A stretch of 64,000 bases of DNA from NCBI GenBank assembly GCA_963793095.1, contig CAWBYY010000002.1:124001-188000 (forward strand). Reading direction: 5' to 3'. A program made the translations under genes and the position numbers. Every line of letters starts with the position of its first letter. Position 1 is the stretch's first letter. Shown one piece after another: positions 38,825-45,775 of the stretch. Origin of the DNA: CAVWDI01 sp963793095. Its GTDB lineage: Bacteria; Chloroflexota; Anaerolineae; Anaerolineales; UBA4823. The notes under the pieces were generated by a model. It made no database searches. It had not been told where the DNA came from and saw only the letters and a program-made list of their open reading frames with translations.

Positions 38825-41059
38825 TTAACCCTGGCCAACCAGCACTTCCACCTGAATCTCAACCCGGTCCGATCCAGAGAATTCCGAGTCGATGATTAAG
38901 GTGTATGTGACAGCGCTGCCCTCCAATCCGGGGTCGATTGTCACCCGTAGATCGCCGCTGTTTGGAATGTCAGCAGCGATCTCTTGCTCGTTTTGGAGTA
39001 TCCTTGCCGCGGTCAGGCCGGTTCCGCTGAATGACCAGCTCAGGGTCAATTCATCGCCGGCGTATAGTTGGGTTGGATTGGCTTCGAAATAATCGATCTG
39101 CGGCGGAATCTCCGGTAATTGTCCCTGCAGCGGTTCGTACACATCGATAAACTGGGATGATTGGGCTGATCCCGAGAACTCTGAGTTTACCTGTAACAGG
39201 TACTCCACGTGTCCGGGTGACGGCGGGCAGTCCTCCAGGTTGCCTGATTCTGGGGCGTCGCTGAGGATTGTCTGTCCATCCCGGAATATCTGGGCCTGCG
39301 CCAGGCTTGTCCCGCTGAACGACCAGGACAGCTCGACGCAGTCGCCTGAATCGATTTGATCCGGGTTGGCGTTAAACACGGCGATAACCGGAGGCTGCTC
39401 CGGTTCTGGCGGCGGAGTTGGGGTGGGTTTTTCAAAGGGGATAATGTTAATATCCTGATTGGTTTTTGCGGAGCCGCCGAACTCTGAATCTACCACCAGG
39501 CGGTATGTGACTGTGCCAGTGCCGGGTGGGCAGTCCTGGGCGTTTCCGTTATAGGGCACGTCCTGCAGTATCACCTGGTCGTCGCGGAATATCCGGGTCA
39601 GTGTCAGGTCCTGTCCGTCAAAGCGCCAGTTCAAATTAACGCATCCCCCTTCATTAATGTGATTTGGATCTGCATCAAATGTGTAGATCACCGGCGATTG
39701 AGGGGGGACCTGGGTCGGCTGGCCGGTAACTTCAAATCCGGCATATACCTGTTCGCCGAAAAATAACCCGTTGGGACTGCGCATGGACCAGAAACTCTGG
39801 AAAACGCCGGGTTGCAGCGGGGCGCTGATATTAACGTATATGTCATATTCCTGACCGGGGGCCACCTTTCCCTGAACAGCCACCGGGTTGCCTCCGACCG
39901 GGGCGTTTAGCGGGTTGCTTCCCCGGTAGGTCAGCGCGTAAGAGCTGTCCCATGTGCAAGTCCCGCTGTTTTTTATGCGCCAGCCTTTCTGGAAGGATTC
40001 GCCCGGCTGGAATTCCGGGGGGTTCTTCATATTGTTATCGGGGAAGTTGAGGTCTTTGATAAATGTCATATGATCCAGGCAGGCCTCCGGAGTTGCAGGA
40101 GGTGGGGTGGCGGGCGGAATTAACTCGTCCACATCAAGGTATTGCCTGGCAAGCCTGTTCAGAGTGCCGTCATTTTGCATCTGTGTGAGGGTATTGTTTA
40201 TGTTTGCCTGCAGTTCAAAGGCGCCTTTCGGGATGGCGATCGCAAATCGCTGCGTATTCAATCCCTGTGCGATGATTTTCACCGGGTTTTCCCGTTCGGC
40301 TACCTCTGCTGGGAGCGCATCCAGAATCACAATATCGACAGTCCGGCTGCCGCCGTTCAGGGCAGCCACAGCTTCTTCCGCGGTCTGGAAGGAGCGCAGT
40401 TTTTGCGGGGGCATCAATCCGGGTTCAACCAGGGTTTCGTCCAGCCAGCTTTCATACACTGACCCGCTCTGAACGCCTACCCTGTATTGCGCCAGGTCTT
40501 CAACCCGGTTGATCCTGATGTTAGAATTGCGCTGCGCTAGGGCGGCGTCCTCCCCGACATAATACACATTGCTGAAATCTACAACTGCCTGCCTTTCAGG
40601 CGTGATTGAGATTGCTGCAATCGCCAGGTCGATTTGTTCCAGCTGCAGTGCATTGCCGAGTCCATCAAATGCCAGGTTCCTTAAATCAAGCCCCAGATTC
40701 ATCCGTCTTCCGATTTCCTCCACCACCGCGATATCGAATCCGTCGAATTGAAAATCCTTCCCGAGGAATGCAAATGGCGGGTAATCGGCCGAAATACCGG
40801 CATTCATCATTCCGTTGGCTTGAATCCGTTCCCAGACAGGGTCGGTCGCCGCTGTTGGCGGTATTAGCGTTGCTGTCGGGACCTGGGTCGCGGTCGGCAG
40901 GGGAGTGGCGGTGAGTGTGGGTGTCGCTGTTGCCGTACTTTCCAGCGACCGGCCCCGGACCAGATAAAAAGCCATTAGGACAATGACAACCAGGGCGACG
41001 ATAATTATCCCCACCAGTACCCATAATAAAGTCTTTTGATTTTTGTCTGTAGATTCCAT
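38825..41059 (-). CDS. membrane-anchored solute-binding / NBR1-like / Ig-repeat protein
   Basis: A 744-residue intact frame with: a short cytoplasmic start and one membrane helix (about 12-33); a Thr/Pro linker (about 40-70); a family-3 amino-acid-type solute-binding domain (about 75-315: SADYPPFAFLGKDFQFDGFDIAVVEEIGRR, VDFSNVYYVGEDAAL, YRVGVQSGSVYESWL); an NBR1 four-tryptophan-like domain (about 330-445: FQPGESFQKGWRIKNSGTCTWDSSYALTYRG, FQSFWSMRSPNGLFFGEQVYAGFEV); and three tandem Ig-like repeats of about 95 residues (cores NHINEGGCVNLNWRFDG, DQIDSGDCVELSWSFSG, TQLYAGDELTLSWSFSG). It should be tethered outside the membrane, perhaps a ligand sensor rather than transporter component, as no permease is nearby. 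AGGAG precedes the ATG. Confidence 0.82.
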   Translation of the reverse strand: MESTDKNQKTLLWVLVGIIIVALVVIVLMAFYLVRGRSLESTATATPTLTATPLPTATQVPTATLIPPTAATDPVWERIQANGMMNAGISADYPPFAFLGKDFQFDGFDIAVVEEIGRRMNLGLDLRNLAFDGLGNALQLEQIDLAIAAISITPERQAVVDFSNVYYVGEDAALAQRNSNIRINRVEDLAQYRVGVQSGSVYESWLDETLVEPGLMPPQKLRSFQTAEEAVAALNGGSRTVDIVILDALPAEVAERENPVKIIAQGLNTQRFAIAIPKGAFELQANINNTLTQMQNDGTLNRLARQYLDVDELIPPATPPPATPEACLDHMTFIKDLNFPDNNMKNPPEFQPGESFQKGWRIKNSGTCTWDSSYALTYRGSNPLNAPVGGNPVAVQGKVAPGQEYDIYVNISAPLQPGVFQSFWSMRSPNGLFFGEQVYAGFEVTGQPTQVPPQSPVIYTFDADPNHINEGGCVNLNWRFDGQDLTLTRIFRDDQVILQDVPYNGNAQDCPPGTGTVTYRLVVDSEFGGSAKTNQDINIIPFEKPTPTPPPEPEQPPVIAVFNANPDQIDSGDCVELSWSFSGTSLAQAQIFRDGQTILSDAPESGNLEDCPPSPGHVEYLLQVNSEFSGSAQSSQFIDVYEPLQGQLPEIPPQIDYFEANPTQLYAGDELTLSWSFSGTGLTAARILQNEQEIAADIPNSGDLRVTIDPGLEGSAVTYTLIIDSEFSGSDRVEIQVEVLVGQG

Positions 41060-41196
41060 ATTTAATCTCCTGGAAAAACAGTCATCTCGGGAGTGTATTC
41101 CCCGGATGGCATCGGTTGCTTAGGTTAATTAATGGTTTGGAGATTGGAATTGTACCACTCCCCATTCCCCGTTACAGAGCCAGTTCCGGCCTGCTT

Positions 41197-41607
41197 TTAT
41201 CCATGGTCCGGGTCTTCACAAAGCACCTCTACGCTTCCCTCATCACCGCTGACCGAAAGGATCTGGCCGGATTTAAGCTGCTTTATATCGATCTGGTCCA
41301 CACAAGGGATTTCGGCGATAATGCACCCCACCGCCGTGATTGTCTCGCACTCTGCGTTGATGATCGCAGCAGGCGCCAGCCCGTTGTCCTTCAACCGGTA
41401 GATTGTGTATGATCCTACAGTTGATCCTTTCCCGGTAGGGAATACAAGCACCTTGCCGGCGACACACCTGCCTTCAAGCTCATGTCCTTTTTCAACCACG
41501 ATACCGCTTTCGGGGTCGACCCCCCCGAAGAAGGAGATGTTGTTCGATGTGACCAGCGCCTCTCCCTGTGCGGTTCCCCTGTATATCTTTCTGCCTGGTA
41601 ATTTCAT
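41197..41607 (-). CDS. aconitase X / phosphomevalonate dehydratase small subunit (DUF126)
   Basis: A 136-residue swivel-domain protein of the AcnX small-subunit family: GEALVTSNNISFFGGVDPESGIVVEKGHELEGRCVAGKVLVFPTGKGSTVGSYTIYRL is the diagnostic segment. In archaea this pairs with the large subunit to dehydrate 5-phosphomevalonate; in some bacteria the pair acts on cis-3-hydroxy-L-proline. It lies 36 bases downstream of the large subunit and is the last gene of the cluster. The UbiD gene just upstream favours the mevalonate function. Confidence 0.88.
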   Translation of the reverse strand: MKLPGRKIYRGTAQGEALVTSNNISFFGGVDPESGIVVEKGHELEGRCVAGKVLVFPTGKGSTVGSYTIYRLKDNGLAPAAIINAECETITAVGCIIAEIPCVDQIDIKQLKSGQILSVSGDEGSVEVLCEDPDHG

Positions 41608-41643
41608 GGTTCCAATTGTGCTTGGCTCGGTTCAGTTTTGATT

Positions 41644-42843
41644 TTAACGGGTCGCTCGAAGCACCACTTCTTCAAAGGGAAGCAGGCTCGTTTTGAAGCC
41701 GTTTTTGGCGGATGCGTAATAACACGCCTTGGCGCTGTCGGTTGCCAGCGCCCGGAAGCGGCCTTTGATCGGCGCTACAACGCAGCAGGTGTCTGTAGCA
41801 AACTTTGCCCCGCTTTCCTCTATGATTTTGCTGTAGCCGAGCCGGTCGGCGATTTGTTTGACAGGGCGCGAGGTTGTGATCCAGAATTCTTTCACCACCT
41901 GCCTGCCTTCCAGAAGCTGGGCGATGCGCTTGATTTCGTCAATAGAAAGGTGCGGGCAGCCCAGGCTGATGAAATCGGCTTCCAGATCCTGTTCTGAGTT
42001 TAATGATTCAATCGCCTCTTCAATGTGGCTGCGCTGTACCTCGATCCGCCTGCCTGGGGCTTGGTGTTTATCGCCTTCAGGCGTGATCCCGGGGATGTGG
42101 AACAGCGCTGCGCCGCCGTATGTCGCCAGGCTGGCGCACAATGATTTAAGTTCCTCCAGGGACGCCTGCCCTATTCCCCGGATATAAGGCACAATTTTTG
42201 GGCCGAATTTTTCGCTCATTTCACCAACCGCTTTTCCGAGCGCACCGAACTCGAAGGTCCCGTTGATTTCTGTTTTTATTTCCACCGCCAGGTTGGGCAC
42301 CCGGTTTGTATCGAGGTGCAAGCCGTACATTGGAGTCCTGCCGGTGATGGAGGCCGCCAGCGCGCTCGGTCCGCCTTCCCGGTTGGTGCGCGCCCCGATG
42401 ATCGAATTGGCGTAACATACCGCGCTGCTCTCAGCCCAGGCGATGTGGTCTCCAAAATCAGGCAGGTTCCCCGCCAGGTACGGCGTGCAGGTGCAGGTTG
42501 TTACTGCGCCCATTTTTTCAAAAGCCTGGAGAACTCTTTCCTGGTTCCTGGCGAATTCAGCCGGGATGCCCAGATACTGCCAGTTCTGGATATCCATCCC
42601 AGCCGGGTTGAGGGTGGTCAGCACCTTCGCTTTCCCGCCGCCTTCCGCCATTCCTGTCAGGAATTTAAGTCCTGCTTCACCCAGGTTATCGTAGCTTACC
42701 CCCGAGATCTGGACCGAGGTGACTTTTATCATTCTCTCAGCGCCGTAGATTGAGCCCAGGGCTGCCAGGATTTCCATCCCTTTTCTGGCTGCCCTCCCGT
42801 GGGCGCCGTCCAGCATCGCCTGTTCTTCTTTCGTCAGCTGCAT
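41644..42843 (-). CDS. aconitase X / phosphomevalonate dehydratase large subunit (DUF521)
   Basis: A 399-residue AcnX catalytic subunit. Visible are SVQISGVSYDNLGEAGLKFL, TTLNPAGMD, TCTCTPYLAGNLPDFGDHIAWAESSAVCYANSIIGARTNREGG, SLGCPHLSIDE and TDTCCVV, which provide the candidate iron-sulfur cysteines. Split large and small subunits are the arrangement seen in archaeal phosphomevalonate dehydratase and in bacterial type IIb hydroxyproline dehydratase. The gene is 19 bases downstream of the UbiD-family gene on the same strand, consistent with one operon of consecutive dehydratase and decarboxylase steps. Confidence 0.9.
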   Translation of the reverse strand: MQLTKEEQAMLDGAHGRAARKGMEILAALGSIYGAERMIKVTSVQISGVSYDNLGEAGLKFLTGMAEGGGKAKVLTTLNPAGMDIQNWQYLGIPAEFARNQERVLQAFEKMGAVTTCTCTPYLAGNLPDFGDHIAWAESSAVCYANSIIGARTNREGGPSALAASITGRTPMYGLHLDTNRVPNLAVEIKTEINGTFEFGALGKAVGEMSEKFGPKIVPYIRGIGQASLEELKSLCASLATYGGAALFHIPGITPEGDKHQAPGRRIEVQRSHIEEAIESLNSEQDLEADFISLGCPHLSIDEIKRIAQLLEGRQVVKEFWITTSRPVKQIADRLGYSKIIEESGAKFATDTCCVVAPIKGRFRALATDSAKACYYASAKNGFKTSLLPFEEVVLRATR

Positions 42844-42862
42844 TTTTCCCTGGCCTGTTTGT

Positions 42863-44170
42863 TCATCCCTGTTTGATGAACCTGCCGGTGTCCACCTGCG
42901 GGTAGGGCACTTTCTGGTAACCCTGTCCCGCTTCTCCGAGCGGTTTGGTCAGGTCGAACCCGATTTTGGTGGTCAGCTTGGTGCCCGCTTCCGCGCTGGG
43001 GTCAAGGCTCGAGCCGGGCTCTCTATCCAGTATGACCATATCCCGGTCGCCTTGAAAACGGGTCGCCAGCGCCCACTCGACCGCCAGCGGGTCGTAGATG
43101 TCGATATCCGCATCCACCACGAAAATATGTTTGCAGGAGCGGTGCCCGGCGAAAGCCGCTTCGATCGCCTTGCGCCCGTCGTCCTCTGACTGTTTTTCGA
43201 TCTGTACGATCGCGTGCAGCCATGAACAACCGCCGGGGTTGACGTTCACATCCAGGCAGCGCACCACCTGGTTGACCTTCCGGAAGATAGTCGGTTCGCG
43301 CGGCATTCCCATCAATAATTTGTGTTCCAGCCCGCCCGGTAGCAGCGCATGCCACAGGGCATCCCTGCGGTGGGTGACCGCTTTGACTTCAAAGACTGGC
43401 TCTTCCCGGATGACGTCCAGGGTCTCGGTCAGGTCGACAAATGGGCCCTCAGCGTGCCTCCTGTCCCTGTAAACGGTGCCTTCCAGCACGATCTCAGCCT
43501 CCGCCGGCAGGATTACATCGACCGTCTTTCCCCTTACCACCTGCAGCGCTTCCAGCGCGTTGGCGATCTCCAGTTCATCCAGCCCTATTTCCACCGAGGT
43601 CGCGGCCGCTGCCAGCACGTTTGGCGCCAGGCCGACACACACCGCCACATCCACTTCTCCGAGCTCTTCCAGGAATTGGGCGAAGTGCCGCCCATCGACT
43701 ACCCGTATCGCCATTTCTGTTTTGGAGAACTGCATCCCGCGGTGGAAGTCCGCATTCTGACCGTGGGCCGGGTGCCTGGCCAGGAACACCCCTGAGGTCA
43801 GATAGTTCCCGCCGTCGCTCTCGAAATGCCTCAGGATTGGCAGGTTGTCCAGGTCCGGGTCCAGGATAACGGTCTCCTGGCAGGGCGCTTTCTTTACAAC
43901 CTCGGGTTTTGAATGGTCTTTGATCGCCCGGGTTAGTTCGGGGATGATCTCGTGGGGGGCTATTTCCAGGTAGTCCGCGAAGGAATTTTTGGTGGGGAAC
44001 AGGTTCCCGATCACGCCGAAATCCGACTCGCCCAAGTTTTCAAAGACCACAGTCCTTGGCTCCAGTTCCTTCAGGATGGCTGCGATTTCATAGCGCGTCG
44101 AGATCGGTTCCTTCACCCGGGTTAACTCCCCATTTTTGTCGATTTTCTGGATGTAATCACGCAGTGTCAC
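42863..44170 (-). CDS. UbiD-family decarboxylase, candidate anhydromevalonate phosphate decarboxylase
   Basis: A 435-residue prenyl-FMN-dependent decarboxylase. Family segments are RTVVFENLGESDFGVIGNLF, the central DPDLDNLPILRHFESDGGNYLTSGVF, GMQFSKTEMAIRV, VDVAVCVGLAPNVLAAAATSV, EAEIVLEGTVYRDRRHAEGPFVDLT and the C-terminal NPGGCSWLHAIVQIEK and VDADIDIYDPLAVEWALATRFQGDRD. The GTG at 44170 has GAGGTG nine bases upstream and was preferred to a TTG at 44194. Followed at once by both AcnX subunits, it matches the archaeal pair that converts phosphomevalonate through trans-anhydromevalonate phosphate to isopentenyl phosphate. Other UbiD members act on aromatic acids, so function is inferred from context. 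It needs a UbiX flavin prenyltransferase, not seen here. Confidence 0.88.
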   Translation of the reverse strand: MTLRDYIQKIDKNGELTRVKEPISTRYEIAAILKELEPRTVVFENLGESDFGVIGNLFPTKNSFADYLEIAPHEIIPELTRAIKDHSKPEVVKKAPCQETVILDPDLDNLPILRHFESDGGNYLTSGVFLARHPAHGQNADFHRGMQFSKTEMAIRVVDGRHFAQFLEELGEVDVAVCVGLAPNVLAAAATSVEIGLDELEIANALEALQVVRGKTVDVILPAEAEIVLEGTVYRDRRHAEGPFVDLTETLDVIREEPVFEVKAVTHRRDALWHALLPGGLEHKLLMGMPREPTIFRKVNQVVRCLDVNVNPGGCSWLHAIVQIEKQSEDDGRKAIEAAFAGHRSCKHIFVVDADIDIYDPLAVEWALATRFQGDRDMVILDREPGSSLDPSAEAGTKLTTKIGFDLTKPLGEAGQGYQKVPYPQVDTGRFIKQG

Positions 44171-44229
44171 GGTTTGTTCACCTCGCTCAGCCAATAAAGT
44201 TCAGGTTGCCTGAAGTATAACCCCTTTCT

Positions 44230-44290
44230 GGAGTAACACTCCTGGACGCTGCATCTGGCAAAAACCGCAGTTAAATAGGAGTGTTACTCC
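44230..44290. repeat. 14-base inverted repeat of a self-palindromic motif upstream of ubiD-like gene
   Basis: GGAGTAACACTCCT (44230-44243) and its exact complement (44277-44290) are separated by 33 bases. Each arm is itself an interrupted palindrome (GGAGT-N3-ACTCC). The arrangement resembles a REP doublet or a pair of operator sites 60 bases before the start of the UbiD/AcnX operon. Confidence 0.7.
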
Positions 44291-44389
44291 GTAAACCTTA
44301 AAATTAAATAGAAAATCCCAGAAGCCTTCTTTGGTCTGATGACTATCCGGGATATTAAATTCGCCTGGATTCTATTGAGTTGTTGTGGC

Positions 44390-44434
44390 CACCCCGCCTT
44401 TACTTCAATCTTGCGAGTCTTCGCTTCGCCCCGC
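44390..44434. repeat. duplicated copy of the hsp20 3' end
   Basis: About 40 bases (roughly 44393-44432) repeat, with few changes, the sequence at 44500-44540 that encodes the last residues of the neighbouring Hsp20 (KIRKIEVNAG). It lies in the 320-base gap between the UbiD-like gene and hsp20, which otherwise holds the inverted repeat at 44230 and no gene. Confidence 0.7.
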
Positions 44435-44492
44435 AAAAAGCGCGGGACTTCGCTTCAGTCACCGCGCTTTTGCCAATTCAAAATAAACGTAC

Positions 44493-44904
44493 TCAGCCCG
44501 CGTTTACTTCAATCTTGCGGATCTTCGCTTCGCCCGCTTTGGGGAGCTGCAGGCGCAGCACGCCGTCTTTTACGCTCGCCTGGATTTTATCCCGGTCTAT
44601 CGCATTCGACAGGCGGAAACTGCGCTGGTAATCTCCGATTTCATACTCGTTAAGGTTTAGCCCGTAACCATCCAGGTCTTCCGCTTCGATGTAAGCGTTC
44701 AGGGTCAGCACATTTTTCTCAATTGTGATGTCAATTGAATTTTCATCTGTGCCCGGCACGTCAACTACCAGGTAAATATTTTCGTCGGTTTCGATAAATG
44801 TCCGCCCTGGGGATAAAGCACATGCATTCGCGTGTCCTTTCGCCGTTCTCGCTTGCAGTAATTTCTTGCTTCTGTACTTCTAATGCTTTGGTTTCTTCTG
44901 CCAT
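44493..44904 (-). CDS. small heat shock protein Hsp20, second copy (frame broken once)
   Basis: An alpha-crystallin-domain chaperone. The ATG at 44904 (GGAGAG upstream) gives MAEETKALEVQKQEITAS; the frame changes near 44793, after which ETDENIYLVVDVPGTDENSIDITIEKNVLTLNAY and YQRSFRLSNAIDRDKIQASVKDGVLRLQLPKAGEAKIRKIEV complete the domain with the conserved GVLRLQLPK. The restored protein has about 136 residues. One surplus base accounts for the break. It lies 48 bases downstream of the other hsp20, probably in one transcript. Confidence 0.85.
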
Positions 44905-44952
44905 GGGATTTCTCTCCGAATTAATAACTGTTTATATCTTTGTCTCTTTTTC

Positions 44953-45390
44953 TTATGCGCTCTTGACCGCGATCTTGCGGGGTTTGTCAGCCTCAGCCCG
45001 CGGCAGGTTGATTTCCAGAACGCCGTTCGTGAATTTTGCATTCACACTATCGATCTCCACCGGGAAGGGCAGCTGCACGGTCCGGCTGAAATTGCCATAG
45101 CCGCGCTCCTGGCGGTGGTATCGGGCGCCTTCTTCCAGCTCTTCGGCATCGCGGCTTCCTTTCAGGGTCAGGCTGTCGCCCACCACGCTGATGTCCAACC
45201 CCTCGGGATTGATGCCGGGAACCTCAGCGGTGATGATCAGCTCATCTTCATTGGACCAGATATTCAGGGCCGGGAAGCTCGGGGCAGTCCGCATATAGGA
45301 TGGGTATCCTGAGCTTACCATCCTGTCCATGTCTCTCTGTAAACGGTCAAGTTCTCGCCAAACGGTTGGGATTCTGTAACGTCGGTACAT
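44953..45390 (-). CDS. small heat shock protein Hsp20, first copy
   Basis: A 145-residue sHSP. The alpha-crystallin domain spans about 45-140 (PALNIWSNEDELIITAEVPGINPEGLDISVVGDSLTLKGSR, GNFSRTVQLPFPVEID, FTNGVLEINLPRAEADKPRKIAVK) with the I-X-I-like tail replaced by IAV. The N-terminal arm contains WRELDRLQRDMDRM. It holds unfolding proteins for ClpB/DnaK; clpB is also in this window. AAGGAG precedes the ATG. No CIRCE element was seen upstream. Confidence 0.93.
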   Translation of the reverse strand: MYRRYRIPTVWRELDRLQRDMDRMVSSGYPSYMRTAPSFPALNIWSNEDELIITAEVPGINPEGLDISVVGDSLTLKGSRDAEELEEGARYHRQERGYGNFSRTVQLPFPVEIDSVNAKFTNGVLEINLPRAEADKPRKIAVKSA

Positions 45391-45537
45391 TTTTATCTCC
45401 TTTTCTTTATAACTTTATTAATTATTCCTGTGTATTATTAAATTAATTTGTTGTATACCAATACTAATTCGCTTGTGTTAGATATCCGTAAACGCTGTGT
45501 ATGAAGAGTATAAAAGCTGCTGAGCAGCCGGCATGTC

Positions 45538-45565
45538 TTGCGAAATCTGCGCTTGCGAGTATAAT
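45538..45565 (+). promoter_or_regulatory. candidate promoter of the membrane pyrophosphatase gene
   Basis: TTGCGA (45538-45543), 16 bases, TATAAT (45560-45565). Predicted start near 45572 leaves a 5' leader of about 200 bases. The rest of the 385-base divergent gap holds the hairpin at 45660 and otherwise nothing I recognise. Confidence 0.4.
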
Positions 45566-45659
45566 TACTCATCTTTTGTTCATATGGGTGTAATCTCATA
45601 GGTGAAGATAGTTTCCTTCCAGGAATTTATTTTTATATTATTTTTCCAGCAGACTGGTT

Positions 45660-45708
45660 AAAAGAGAGCGCCTTGGACGAGTGCGGGTTATCGACCAGGG
45701 GCTCTTTT
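45660..45708 (+). promoter_or_regulatory. leader hairpin before hppA with terminator-like T-run
   Basis: AAAAGAGAGCGCCTTGG (from 45660) can pair imperfectly with CCAGGGGCTCTTTT (45695-45708), giving an A-rich left arm and a T-rich right arm like an intrinsic terminator. It lies inside the predicted leader of hppA, so attenuation or a riboregulator is possible; it could also simply end an upstream transcript. Confidence 0.45.
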
Positions 45709-45775
45709 GTTGTCTCCTGCTTGAAGTAATTTTTGCTGAATTAATCCAATATTCTTAACAAGGAGAATCGGAGAT

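Noticed and set aside
45391..45775. CIRCE/HrcA operator upstream of the hsp20 genes
   Set aside because: The TTAGCACTC-N9-GAGTGCTAA pattern is absent.
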